This document shows positions 35,472 to 48,794 of a stretch of 64,000 nucleotides of DNA, in pieces. Numbering within the stretch: the first letter of the stretch is position 1; every line of letters starts with the position of its first letter. Source of the stretch: Moringa oleifera (lineage: Eukaryota; Streptophyta; Magnoliopsida; Brassicales; Moringaceae). The DNA lies in the NCBI GenBank assembly GCA_021397835.1, contig JAJFZO010000896.1, positions 5,806,501 to 5,870,500 on the forward strand, read 5' to 3'. The position numbers and the translations under genes were made by a program. A model generated the notes under the pieces. The model had not been told where the DNA came from and ran no database searches. It worked only from the letters and a program-made list of their open reading frames with translations.

Positions 35472-38389
35472 AGGATCTCACTGATGATTGAGCGACAATC
35501 GTTGGAGTCTATGCTAGGTTCCCCGAAAGATTGCCCAGCAATAATCACTGATGCAAGTAGACACGATTATAAGCATTAGACAAGCCCAATGACTGCCTAA
35601 CAACAATAGTTGGCATTAGGAGAGCCAATGATGACTTCAAGGGATTCGCAAGTGCTGCAAGATACTCGGGCTAGCTTTGAGGAACCTAACAACTGCCTCA
35701 TTATTTTTATGGTGTAGTGACTGATAGATGGCAACACCAATACTAAAGCAGCTCTATAATGACTTAGTGACAATTGCTAGTGTTGGTAGACATCAGCACT
35801 GGGTTCTCCTAGCGATTACCCAACCATTAATTCTAGTCGATCATTAATGCAAGCAGATGCTAGCGCTAGCACTAGGGGAACTCAGCGATGACCCAGCGGC
35901 AATCATTAACACTAGGAAACATCAATGCTGGGTTCCCCCTGTGATGGCCTAACAACTATTGTTGATGCAAGTAGACGCGACTGTAAGCACTAGAAGAGCT
36001 TAACAATAGCCTAGCAGCAATAGTTGGCATTAAGAAAGCCCAACAATGACTGCAAGAGGTTTCACTAGGGCTGGCAGACGCTTAGGCCAGCTTCGAGGGA
36101 ACCAAATGATTGCTTAGCTATTATCATGGTGTAGTTACTAGTGTTAGTAAACACTGATGCCAGCACCAAAGGAGCCCAACAATGACCCCATGATAGTCAT
36201 TGACATTGGCAGAGCCTAACAACTATTATTTGGCAATCAATGACACTAATTGATGACAGCTTAAGCACTAGAGTAACTCAATAATGACTTAGTGATAGTT
36301 GCTAGCGCTAGCAAAAATTAGCGCTGGATTTCCCACTAGTAGCCTAATGGTAGTTGCTGACATAGGTAGACATGAAGGCAAGCATAAAAGGCATCAAATG
36401 ACAACCTAGAAACAGTAGTAAGCATTAGGAGAACCCAAGAACTTCTTATGTGATGTCATTGGTGCTGGTAGATGCTTGTGTCTACTTGGGGGGAACCTAA
36501 TGACTACCCAGCTACTGTTGTGAGGTAGTTATTGGCGTTCGTCAATGCCGGTGCTAGCACTAAGGGAACCCTAAGACTACTTAGCTATTGCTGTGGGGCA
36601 CTTACTAGTGTTGGTAGCTGCTAGTGCTAGCACCGAGGAATCCTAACGATGACCTAGTAATAGTAGGTAGTGTTGGGAGAACCCAATAATTATTGCTGGG
36701 TAGTCAATGATGCTAGTAAATGCCAGCCATTATCATTGCTCTAGGGATGGCCTAACAATAGTCACTGATGCAGGTAGATACGAGGGTAAGCATTAGAGAA
36801 ACCCAAAGGTGCCTTAGCAGCAGTTGTTAGCATTAAAAGAGATCTAATGGTAGTTGTGATGAAGTCACACGTGTTATCAAATGACTACCCAACCACTGCT
36901 ACGAGGCAGTCGCTGGTGTTTGTTGATATCAGTGTGAACACTAAGGGAGTTCAGGGACGACAACCCAAGGATAGTAATAGGCATTGGGAGAGCCCTATGA
37001 AATCTACTAGGTAATCGCTTACACTGGCAAACATGTGCACTAAGTTCCCTTAGTGAGTGCCAAGTAGTAATCACTAACGTAGGGAGATGTAAGGGCAAGC
37101 ACTAAAGAAGCCTAATGACGGCTTAGATATTGTCGTGGATATTAAAAGAGCCTAATCATTACTACAAGAAAATTACTGGTGCTGGTAGAGGCTAACACTA
37201 GCTTTGGTAGAACCCAAAGACTATCGAGCTACTCATGCAGGATAGTTATTGGTGTCGTTAAATGCGAGTGCTAGCACTAAGAAAACCCTTAGACTACTTA
37301 ATTATTATTATAGAGCAGTTGTGGATGTCGATAAATGCCAATCCTAGCATCAAAGGAGCCCAATGACGACCCTATGACAGTCATTGGCATTGACAGAGCC
37401 CAATAAATATAGTTAGGTAGTCGTTGACATTAGGCAACATCACTAGAGGAGCAGAGCGATGGCCCAGCGATAATCGTTAGTGCTAGTAGACATTTACACT
37501 TGGTTCCCTCAATGACAACCCAGTAAAATCATTAGTGCAGGAAAAAATGTGGGCAAGTACTAGAGGGGCCCAATGATGACTTGGTAGCAATAGTTGGTGG
37601 TGAGCGATCCCAATAACTATTATGGGGCAGTCGTTAGAGCTTGCAAACATTAACACTAGCTTTGGGGTACCCAACGACTACCCAGTTACTACTATAAGTA
37701 GTTACTAGTATTGGTAGACACTGGCATTAGTATTAAGGAACCTAAGGACTGCCCAGCTATTATTGCAGGGCAGTTCCTAGTGTGAGTAAACATTAGTGCC
37801 AGCACCACGGGAGCCCAATGATGACACTGCGATAGTTGCTAGCATTAGGCTAACCATAATGATTATTGTAAGGCTATCGTTGGTGTTGGTAGAGGTGAGC
37901 AGCATCTCTAATAGAGCTCAACGATGATCGAGCAAAAGTGACTGACATTGTCACACATATGTTGTGGGTTGCCCAAGCGATGACCCAATAACTGTCGCTA
38001 GTGGAGGTAGATGCAAGGGAAAGCACAAGAGGAGCCCAATGACTACTGTGGGAAAGTTGCTAGTGCTGCCATATGCTAGCATCAGCTTTAGGGGAACCTA
38101 ACGACTGCCTTCCAACTACAGCAAGGCAGTTGCTAGTGTTAGAACGCTAGTGCTAGCTCTTAAGGAGCCCAAGGGTGACCTCATGATAGTCATTGGCATT
38201 GTGAGAGCCTAATCACTACTGTTGGGTAGTTTCTGGCACTTTTTTAGGCTAACACAGCACGAGGGGAGCTCAACAATGACTCAATGGTAGTCATTAGTAT
38301 TGGTAGATATTTGCACTAGGTTTTCTTAATGATGGCCTAGTAAAAGTTGCTTGCGTCAATAGATGTAAGGGAAAGCACTAAAGGAGCCG

Positions 38390-39098
38390 AACAATGACCT
38401 AGCAGCAATTATTGATGTTAAAAGAGCCCAATAATTGCTGCAAAAAAGCCGCTAGTGCTAGCGGACACTAAAGCCAGCTTTTGGGGATCTCATCGACTAC
38501 CTAACTACTACTGTAGGGCAGTTGCTGGTGCTAGCAAACACCAGCACTAGGGTTAGGGGATCCTTGGCATTGCCAAGCTATTAACGCGAGGCAATTGTTA
38601 GTGTTAGCAGATGCTAATGCTAACATCAAAGGAGCCCAGCATATCTCCATGACAGTCGTTGGTGTTAGAAACCTCAATGATGTCTCCATGATAGTCTTCA
38701 TGACTATCGCTATTTTAGGTAACTGCCAACATTTGGGGAGTTCAACGATGAACCAGTAACAATTGTTAATGTTAAAAGAGCCTAACGACTGCTGTAGGAA
38801 AGCCGTTAATGCTGGCAAATACTAGAGCTAGCTTTCGGGGATCCTATCAACTGCCCAACTGCTATTGCAGGGCAGTTGTTATTACTGGCAAAAGCCAACA
38901 CTAGGGCTAGGGGATCCTTGGCACTGCCAAGCTATTGGTGCAAGAAAATTCTTAGTGTCAACAAATTCTAATGTTAACATCGAGGGAGCCCAGCACATCT
39001 CTATAACAGTTGCTAGTGTTGGAAAGCTCAATGACGTCTCCATGATAGTCTTCATGACTATCATTGTTTTAGGTGAGTGCCAGCTTTTGGGGAGCTCA
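38390..39098. repeat. ~354-bp tandem duplication in satellite A
   Basis: Two adjacent copies (about 38,390-38,744 and 38,745-39,098) share private features absent from typical units: GGGGATCCTTGGCA at 38,556 and 38,910 (354 bp apart), a GGAGCCCAGCA-ATCTC box, and a TCTCCATGATAGTCTTCATG box followed by a shortened TTTTAGGT module. Related boxes without the duplication occur near 54.47 and 56.81 kb. Confidence 0.85.
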
Positions 39099-40301
39099 GT
39101 GATGACCTAAAGGTAATCATTGGCACTAGTAGTCATTTGCACTAGGTTCCCCTAACAATGGTTCAATGGCTGTTGCTGGCATAGGTAAATGTAAGGGTAA
39201 GCACTTGAGGGACTCAACAATGGCCTAGTTGTAGTGTTTAACACTAAGAAAGCCCAATGATTACTGCAGAGAAGTCACAAGTGTGGGCAGATGTTGACAC
39301 CAACTTTAGGGAACTCAATGATTTCCCAACTACTACTACAGGGTAGTTGTTAATGTTAGTAGGCGTAAGCTCCAGTTCTTGGGGAACCAAAGGACTGCTC
39401 AGCTATTGTTGCAGGGCAATTACTCATGTTGGTAAATGCTAGTGCCAACACCAAGGGAGCCTAAGGACAACCCCATGATAGTTGGTTGCATTGTGAAAGC
39501 CCTACTACTGCTGTGGTGTAGTCACGCACGGAGGTAAAGGTCAGTGCCATCACTCAAGGAGCTCAGTGATGACCCAACGATAGTCGTTGATAATGGTAAA
39601 CATCAGCATTGGTTTTTCCCAATGATAGCCCCGCTAACATGGTTAACACACGTAAACATGACTGCAAGCGCTTACGGAGCCTAATGACTATTTAATATCA
39701 GCTTTTAGCACTAAGAGACCCAACTACTATTGCGGGAAAGTCATTGGTGCAGGCAAACGTAGTGCCAGCTTTAGAGGAACCTAACGACTGCCTAGCTACT
39801 ATTTCAAGGCAATTGCTATTGTTTGCAAACGCTAGTGCTAGGACTAAGGGAACTAAGAAGGTGACCAACTATTGTTATGGGGTAGTTACAAGTGTTAGTG
39901 GACGCTAGTGCTAGCAATAAAAGAGTGTAGTGATGTGCCTATGACTATTGCTGGCGTTGAAAAAGCCCGACGACTATTGCTCGATAATTGTTGGTGTTAT
40001 TTGAAGACCAATGCCAGTAGTAGGAGAGCTCAACAATGACTTAACGATAGTCATAGGCACTGGTAGACATTTACATTGGGTTTTCATAGCGATGGGCCAG
40101 CGGTAGTCATTCGCATAGATAGATACAAGGTTAAGCACTTGAGGAGCCCAATAATGGCCTAGTTGCAATAGTTGGCACAGTGAGAGCCCAACAACATTCG
40201 TTAAGTAGACGTTGCGGTCTTCGCTGACATTAGTACAAGGCTTAGGGGAACCTAACAGCTACCTAGCTATTATTGTGGAACTGTTGTTATGTAAAAAAGT
40301 G

Positions 40302-40317
40302 CTAGTGCTAGCACTAG
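40302..40317. repeat. Perfect 16-bp palindrome, example 3
   Basis: CTAGTGCTAGCACTAG again, in a module about 5 kb from the others. A shorter 12-bp core, AGTGCTAGCACT, is at 7,489-7,500. Confidence 0.9.
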
Positions 40318-42445
40318 GGAACCCAAGGATTGCCCAACTATTACTGGGAGGCAGTTTTTAGTGTTTGTAGATGCTAGTACCAGCACTCAGGGAGCCCAAC
40401 GATGGCACCATGATTGTCGCTAGCATTGGTAGATGCCATCGTTGGCACTAACGGAGCTTAGTGATACCTCAATAATAGTCACCGATGCTAGGAGACATCT
40501 CCATTAGGTCACCTAATGATAGCCCAATGATCTACCCTAGTGCAGGCAAACATGAAAGATAATACTAGGATAGCCTAACGATAGCCTTGTAATAGTTGTT
40601 GGCATTGAGAGAGCCCTATGACTATTGTGGGGTACTAATTGGTACTGGTAAATGTTAGTGCTAGCTTTGAAAGAACCCAATGACTGGTCCCATGGTCAGT
40701 AGCATTAGAAATGCCCAACAACTACTGCATAGCAATTGTTGGCATTGGTAGATGTCAATGTCAACACTAAGAGAGCTTAGCGATGACTTAACAACTATTG
40801 CTGGCACTAGGAGATGTGAGTGTAAGCACTAGAGAAGCTCAATGATGGCCTTACTACAGTGGTTAGCATTGGGAGAGCCTAATAATCGCTGCATGGTAGT
40901 TGCTAGTGGTGGCAAACGCTTGCACCAGCTTTAAAGGAACCTAACAATTGCTTAGCTACTAATGCAGGGCATTTATTCATGTCAACAGATGCAAGTACTA
41001 GCACTAGAGGAACCTAGGGATAGCCTAGCTTTAGTAATGGGATAGTTGTTGATATCGATACATGCTTGCGATAAAATTGAAAAAGCCCAGTCACGACTTT
41101 GTATAGTCTTAAAAGCCAATAGATGCCAGTGCCAACATCGAGGGTGCTAATGATGACCCCATAATAGCCTTTGACATTGGTAAATGCCAGCGCCAATGTT
41201 ACAAAAGCTCAGCGATGACCTAACAATAGTTGCTAATATTAGCAATATTAGCACTAGGTTCTCCTAATAATGGCTCAACGATAGTTCTTGATGCAATTAA
41301 ATATGTGGGCAAGCACTAAAGGAGCCAAATGACTGCCTAGCAGTAGTAATAGGCATTACAAAAGCCTAACGGCTTTTACGGGTAAGTCGTTGATGCTGGT
41401 AGATGTTTGCGCCAGCTTTGAGGCAATCCAACAACTTATGAGCTACTATTACAGGGTAGTTATGTGTGTTAGGAAATGCCGACACCAATACTAGAGGAAC
41501 CCAAGGACTACTATACTATTGCTGTGGGTTAGTTACTGTTATTGATAGATACTAGTGCTAGCAGAAGGGGAGCCCAATAACTCCCGTTGGACAATTACTA
41601 ATGCTAACAGGCATCTTCACTAGGTTTCTCTAGTGATGGCCTAATGGCAATCACTGATGTAGATACACATAAGGGCAAACACTAAAGGAGCCTAACGACG
41701 ACTAAGCAATAATGGTTAGTGTTCGAATAGCTCAATAACTACTACGAGGAATTTTCTAGTGCTGGCAGATGCTAGTGCGAGCTTTGGGGGAAGCCAATGA
41801 CTACTTAGCTACTTCTAAGGTGTAATTACTAGTGTCAGTAAATGCCAATGCCAGCATTGATGAAGCTTAGCGATGATCCCATGATAGCTTTTGACGTTAA
41901 AACAACCCAAGGACTATTGTTGGGCAGTCATTGATGCTGACATTTACCAGCATTAACACTAGAAAAGCTCAACGATGACCTAGCAATAGGCATTGTTGCT
42001 ACTAGACATTTGTGTTGGGCTTCCCCAACGATGGCTTAGTAGTAGTCAGTGGCATAATTGGATGAGAGGGCAAGTGCTAGAAGAGTTAAACGATGACCTC
42101 GCAGTAGTTATTGGTGTTAAGAGAGCCCAACGATTATTATGGGAAAGTCGCTAATGCTGGCAAACTCTATGCTAGGTTACCCTAGTGATGGTCCAACAGC
42201 AGTCACTAGCAATAGTTGGCATTGGGAAATCCAATGATTAGTGTGGAGAAGTCATTAGTGCTAGCACATGCTTGTGTCAACATTTGGGGAACCCAACAAC
42301 TACCTTACTACTGTTATGGGGCAGTTGTTGGTGTTAGCCGACGCAGGCGCCAACAAGAGGGGAACCTGAGGATTGCCAAGCTATTGATGCGGGATAGTTA
42401 TTGGCATCGGTAGATGCTAGTGCTAGCAATGAGGTAGCCTAGCGA

Positions 42446-45400
42446 TGGCGACGAGGGTCTAGCTCACGTCGAGCGCCCATGGCCTGGCCAGCATACGTGC
42501 TGCGATTGCATTTTGAGCCTTCCACCATTATGGTGTTTAATTGGGGAATCCGTGGCTTACCTCTCATGCCCACGATCTGTGTAACATGGGTTCCTCGGCA
42601 TGCTTGGTGGGACAGCAATGAATGTCTAGCCCGTGTGGGTCACCCACGACATGATTGGTGCCTATTGTGGGTGCATGTTGGGCCTTCCACCTATGTGATT
42701 CCTATTGGGGGCAATATTGGCTTACCTTTCATGCCCAAGTTTTATGCATTGTGACTCCCTTGGCACACAGGCTGGGTAGTCTATCGAGGGATAGCGACGA
42801 GGGTCTAGCTTGCGTGGGGTGCCTATGGCCTAGCTAGTGTACTAGCTATGGTTACACATTATGCCCTTCGCCTATCACATGCTTGCTAGAGGTAGGCATG
42901 GCTTACCTCTTGTGCCCATGGTTTGTGCAACGGGGGTTCCTTGACACACTTGCTAGACAGTCTATTAAGGGATCACATCAAGGGTCTGACTCACATAAGG
43001 CACTTGCAACCTCACTAGGCACTTGCCATGGTCGCATGCTAGGCCTTTTAGTGGGGGTAGCCATGGTTTGCCTCTCATGACCATGGTTCGTGTAACGTGG
43101 CTCCCTTTGCACACTCAATGGGCAGTCCATCGAGAGACAGTGACAAAAGTTTGGCTCGCGTTGGGCCTTCCACCCAATTTTCCAATTATTGGGAGCAGTC
43201 GTGGCTTGTCTCCCATGTGCATGTTCCGTGCAACATGGATCTTTTGCATGCTCACTAGGCAGTGTGTCAAGGGATAAGGATGAGAGTTTGGCACGGATAA
43301 GGAGCCCATGGCCTAAATGGCATGCCTGTTGTGATCGCACGCTAGGCCTTTTACCCGATTTAAGCTTGCTAAGTGTAACCATGGTGGGCCTCTAATGTCC
43401 ATGCTTCATGAGGCATGGTTCCCTTGGCATGCTCATTGGGCAATCTATCGAGGGACAACAATGAGGATCTAGCTAAAGTAGGGCGATAGTGCCTGGATGA
43501 AGCATCTGTTGCAGTTGCATGGTAAGCCTTTCGCCCATTCAATGCTTGCAGGTGGCAAACGCGGCTTACCTCCCATGCCCATTCTCTGTGCCACGTGGCT
43601 TCCTTGGCATGCTCATTGGGTAGTCTCTCGAGGGATAACGACAAGAGTCTCGTCGGCGTGGGCGTTCATGGCATGAGAGCCTGCTGTGGTTGCATGTTGG
43701 GCCTTTCACCCATGTGATGCTTCTTGGGGGCAGTAGTGGCTTGCCTTCCATGCCATGTTTCATGTTGCATTGCTTCTTTGGCACATAAGCTAATTACACT
43801 ATCAAGAAATAGTGATGAGTGTCTCGCTTGTGTAAGGTGCCCATGGCCTGGCTAGTGCACCTACTGCGGCCATACATTGGGCCCTTCGCCTATCATATGC
43901 CTTCTAAAGGTAGGCGTGACCTTCCTCATGTGTCCATTGTCTGTGTGACGCAACCCTTCGGCATACTCCCTAGGAAGTCTATCAAGTGACAACTATAAAG
44001 GGCATGGGGCAGCCATAATGTGGCTAGCACGCCCACTGTAGTCACTCACTGGGCCTTCCACCTATCTCTTACTGATTAGTGGTAGTCATGGCTTGCCTTT
44101 TGTGCCCATGCTCTATGCTATGTGTCTCCCTTGGCATGCTTGCTCGACAGTCAATCGAGTGATAATGACGAGCGTTTGACTCGCGTAGGGTGCCAATGAT
44201 CTGCCTAGAGTGTTTGCTACAACTGCACATTAGGCCCTCCACCCATCACGTGCCTCCTAGAGGCAATCATGGCTTGCCTCTGTGCATAAGGTCCCTATGA
44301 TTCAGATCCCTTAGCACACTCGTTGGGTATTATATCGAGGGACAATGAAAAGGGTCTCGCTCACCTAAGGCACCCATGGCCTGAGGCATGCTTCTTTTGG
44401 TCATAAGCTAGGCCTTCCACCCATGCCGTGTCTACTGGTGGTAGCCATTGCTTACCTCCCTCGCCCATGGTCAGCCTATCAAGGGATAGTGATCTGGGTC
44501 ACATAGGGTGCCCATGGCCTAGTTGGCGAACCCTTTGCAGTCTCGCACTCGGCCTTTGGCTAACGTGGTGCCTATAGTTGGCAGTTGTGGCTCGCCTCCC
44601 ATTCCCATGGTTTGCACAATGTGGCTTCCTTAGCACACCTGTTGGGTAGTCTATTAAGGAATAATGATGAGGGTCTAGCTCGCGTGAGGTGCCCATGATT
44701 TACCTAGCATGCCTACTATGATCGCACTTTAGGATTTCCACCCTTTGGGTGTTTGCTGGAGGCACCCGTTGCTTACCTCCCATGCCTACAGTCTGTATGA
44801 ACTGACTCCCTTGGCATATTCATTGGGCAACTCTCGAGGGAATAATGATGAAGGTCTGGCCCACATGGAGTGCCCATGTCATGGCTACAGCCTGCTGTGG
44901 CAGCATGTTGGGCCTCCCACCCATGCGATGCCTATTGAGGGTAATATTGGCTTGCCTTCCGTGCCCAAGTATCATGTAACATGAATGAGGGTCTGGCTCA
45001 TGTGGGGCACCCATGGCCTCGCAAGCGCGTTTGCTATGGCAGCACATCAAGCCCTTAGCCGATCACGTCCCTTCTAGAGGTAGGCATGGCTTGCCTCTCG
45101 TACGCATGGTCTGTGTGATGTGGCTCCCTTGACAAGCTCACTGGGATGTCTATCAAGCGACACTGATGAGGATTTGGCTCACATAAGGCACCTATGGCTT
45201 GACCAGCATGCCCACTACTGTTGCAAGTCGGGCCTTTTGCCTATTTCGTCCCAATTAGGGGTCGCTGTGGCTTGGCTCCCATGCCTATGTTCCATGCAAT
45301 GCGGCTCTCTTGGCACTATCGCTGGGTAGTCTATCGAGGGATGATGTCGAGGGATGCGACTCCTTAGCATGCTTACTATGGCTGCACGCTGGCCTTCCAC

Positions 45401-48400
45401 CTATGTGATGCCTACTGTAGGTTATTGTGGCTTGCCTCCCATGCCTATGGTCCATGCAATGCGACTCCTTTTACATGCTCACTGGGCACTCGATCAAGTG
45501 ACAAAGTCAAGGGTCTAGCTCATATGGGGCACCCATGACTTGGCTAGACCGCTTATTGTGGCTATACATTAGGCCCTTCGCCCATTACATGCCTACTAAA
45601 GGTTATCATGGCTTGCCTCCCGTGCATAAGGTCTGTTTGACGTGGCTCCTTTGGCACGCTCGCTGGGTAGTATATTAAGGGATAGCAACAAGGGTCTAGC
45701 TCATGCAGCACGCACATGACCATGCTAGCACGCCTCCTACAGTCACATTTTGGACCTTCCACCCATGTCGTGTCCACTAGAGGTAACTATGGCTTACCTA
45801 CCATGGCCATGGTCCATATGATGTGGCTGCCTTGCCATGTTAGTTATGGTGTCTATTGAGGGATAATCATGAGGGTCTAGCACGCTTGGGGCATCTATGG
45901 CCTTGTTGCCAGTTTTACTACGGTCGCATGCTAGGCCACTCGCCTCTGCCGTGCTTTCCAAGGGTGGCCGCGGCTGGCCTCCCATGACCCTGGTTTATGC
46001 GATATGACTCATTTGGCATACTTGTTGGGCAATCTATTGAGGGACAACGATGAGGGTTTAGCTCACGTGGGGTGCCTATGGCCTGCCTGGTGCGCTTGCT
46101 ATGATTGCACTCTAGGCCTTCCACCTTTATGGTGTCTGTCGAGAGCACCTGTTGCTTGCCTCCCATGCCCACAGTTTATGCAATGCGGCTCCCTTAGCAT
46201 GCTCACTGGGCAGTCTTGCGAGGGACAATGACGAGGGTTTAGCCCAGCTAGGGCTCCTAAGGCTTGGCAAGGGCCTGTTATGGCTACATGTTGGGCCTTC
46301 CACCCATGTGATACTTGTTGAGGGTAATGGAGGCTCGCCTTCTATGCAATGTAGCTCTTTTGACACATAGGCTAGGTAGTCTATTGGGGAATAACGCATA
46401 AGTCTCGCTCACATGGGGCGCTCATGGCCTGGCTGACTCGCCTGTTGTGGCCACATGTTGGGCCCTCTACCCATCCCATGCCTCCTAAAGGCATGCATGG
46501 CTTGCCTCTGGTACCCATGATTCTTGCCACACGGCTCCTTTGACATACTCGTTAGGAAGTCTTTTGACCAATAGTGATGCGGGTTTGGCTCGCGTGAATG
46601 CACATGCTCTGGTTGGCATGCATATTGCCAAGGCACACTAGGCCTTCCGCCCATCCTATGCTAGTTGAGGGCAGCTGTTGCTTGCCTCTCATACCCATGT
46701 TCCATGCAATGTGACTACCTTGGTACCCTTATTGGGAAGTCTATCAAAGGATGGCGATAAGGATTAGGCTCTCTTAGGGTGCCCATTACCTGCTAGGATG
46801 CCTATTGTCGCCATATGGTGGGCCTTTCACCCATGTGATGCCTATTTCGGGTAGCCATGGCTTCCCTACCGTGCCCATGGTTAGTGCGACATGACTCCAT
46901 TTGCACACTCACTAGGCACTCTATCGAGCAACAACAATGAGGGTCTAGCTTGTGTGGGATGCCCATGACCTCAATTACGCGCTTACTATGGCTACACGTT
47001 AGGCCTTATGTCCATTACGTGCCTATTAGACGTAGTCGTGGCTTACCTTCGTGCACATGGTCCCTGTGATGTGGCTTCCTTGGCATGCACACTAGGAAGT
47101 CTATTAAGGGACAATGATAAACGTCTTGCTTGTGTGAGGCACGCATGTCCTGGCTGGCATGCAAGCCATGACCGCACGTTGGGCCTTCCACCCATGCCGT
47201 GCCTAATGTGGGCAGCCGTGGCTTGCCTTCCATGCCTATGGTCCGTGGGATGTAGCTCCCTTAGCACGCTCACTGGGTAGTCTATAGAAGGACAATGATG
47301 AAAATCTAGCTCAAATGGGGTGCCCATGGCCTAGTTTGCGTGCCTATTGTGATCACTTGCTAGGCCTTTTGCCCATGTAATGTCTACTAGTGGCAGTCGT
47401 AGCTTGCCTCCCTTACCTAAGGTTCATGCGATGCAGCTTCCATAGCACACTGATTGGGCAATCTATCTAGGGACAACAACGAGAATTTGGCCGATATATG
47501 GCGCTTATGGCATGGCTGGTGCCTGCTGTGGCCGCATGTTGGCCTTCCATCTACGCAGTGCCTATTAGAGGTAGCAATAACTTGCCTTTCGTGCCCAAGT
47601 TTTGTATGATGCGGCTCCTTTGGCATGCAGGCTAGGCAATCAATCAAGGGACAGTGAGAAGCGTATGGCTCGCGTGGGGCACCCATGGCCTGGCTAGCAT
47701 GCCTTTTTTTTCCTCACTTTAGGCCCTCCACCATCAGTTGCCTTCTAGAGGTAGGCATGGCTTGCCTTCCATGCCACTGGTTTGTATGATGCAGCTCCCT
47801 TGGCACATTCACTAGGAAGCCTATCGAGGGACAACAACGATGATTTGGCTCGCATGGGGTGCCCATGGCTTGGCTTGCACACCTATTGTAACCGCACGCT
47901 AGGCCTTCCACCGATTCAGTGCTAGTTGAAGGCGGTTGTTACTTGCCTCCATGGCTAAGTTCCGTGCAACATGGTTCCCTTAGCACGCTCATTACATAGT
48001 TTATTGAGGGATAATGTCGAGGGTCTTGTTCGCTTAAGGCAACCATGGCTTAGCTGGCATGCCAGCTATGGCTGCATGTTGGGCCTTCTACCCACATGGT
48101 GCGTGTTGGGGGTAGTCATGGCTGGCCTCCTGTGCCCACTGTCCATGTAATGCGGCTCCCTTTGCATGCTCAATGGGTAGTCTATTGAGCGACAGTGATG
48201 AGGGTCTGGCTCACGTGGGGTACACATAACTTGTCGAGTGCACTTGCTGCGACCGCATGTTGGGCCCTCTACCATTCACTTGCTTGCTAGAGGCAATCGT
48301 GGCTTGCCTCCCATGCCCAAGGTCCCTGAGATGCGACTTCCTTGGTACGCTTACTAGGTAGTCTATCAATGGATAATGACAAGGGTGCGGTTCTCATGGG

Positions 48401-48794
48401 GTGCCCGTGGTCTAGCTAGCTCACCTCCTACGGTCGCACGTTGGGCCTTCCACCCATGCCGTGTTTGCTAGGGTCAGCCATGGCTTACCTCCCCTACCCA
48501 TGGTTCATGCGACATAACTCCTTTGGCACATTCACTAGGGAGTCTATCAACGGACAACGATGAGGCTTTAGCTTGCGTGAGGTGCCTATGGTAGCTACAT
48601 AGTGGGCCTTCTACCCATGGCTTGCCTATTGGGGGCTTCCCGTGCCCATGGTCCATGCAATGTGGCTCCCTTGGCATGCTCGTAGGGTAGTCTATCAAGA
48701 GACAATGACGAGGATCTGGCTTGAGTGAGGCACCTATGGCTTGGTTGGCACGAGAGTTGCGATTGAACGCTGGGCCTTTCACCCATGCAGTGCA
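42446..48794. repeat. Satellite B tandem block, ~36 monomers of ~178-180 bp
   Basis: A second satellite unrelated by eye to A. Each monomer runs GAGGGTCTAGCTCACGTGGG, GTGCCCATGGCCTGGCTAGC, a GTGGCCGCATGTTGGGCC box, TTCCACCCATG, a variable TGCCTACTGGGGGTAG segment, GGCTTGCCTCCCATGCCC, GGCTCCCTTGGCATGCTCAC and GGGTAGTCTATCGAGGGAC. The GGGCCTTCCACCCAT anchor recurs about every 175-185 bp, with a few monomers shortened to ~120-160 bp. Variants fall into classes that repeat in order every 7-8 monomers. Many open frames up to ~134 codons cross it on both strands, but they follow the repeat and are not genes. The left edge is sharp against satellite A. The right edge overlaps a TGCTGG shared with satellite A. 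Confidence 0.92.
44715..46095. repeat. Example 8-monomer higher-order repeat of satellite B
   Basis: This stretch starts with the monomer marked GTGTTTGCTGGAGGCACCCG (near 44,745) and ends before the next of that class (GGTGTCTGTCGAGAGCACC, near 46,124). The order of classes within it is: GCACCCGTTGC type; GGTAATATTGG type with CCCAAGTAT; CACGTCCCTTCTAGAGGTAGG type; CCAATTAGGGG type; a plainer type; the GTGCATAAGGTC type; the TCGTGTCCACTAGAGG type; and a CCGTGCTTTCC type. The order then restarts. Class boundaries were assigned by eye. Confidence 0.6.

Larger units (their letters stand above)
31350..42445. repeat. Satellite A array, middle segment
   Basis: About 11 kb of satellite A between the retroelement and the satellite B block, with no gene. 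The unit structure is as in the left segment. Inside it, about 32.9-39.3 kb is colinear with 49.0-54.85 kb, 32.47-33.0 kb is closely colinear with 62.44-62.96 kb, 35.87-36.95 kb is colinear with 9.78-10.83 kb, and 41.28-42.1 kb with 13.3-14.1 kb and 60.6-61.4 kb. It ends with GCTAGCAATGAGG-AGCCTAGCGAT directly before satellite B. Confidence 0.9.

Noticed and set aside
31350..42445. CRISPR-like array of repeats and spacers
   Set aside because: The repeats are contiguous and diverged, without unique spacers; the retroelement context is plant nuclear.
42978..43382. 134-codon open frame on the minus strand
   Set aside because: It lies wholly in satellite B, spans more than two monomers and repeats the monomer translation. 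Neighbouring monomers break the same frame. No codon pattern or domain.
42446..48794. Ribosomal DNA spacer or 5S array
   Set aside because: No 5S, 18S, 5.8S or 25S sequence is recognised in or beside the block.
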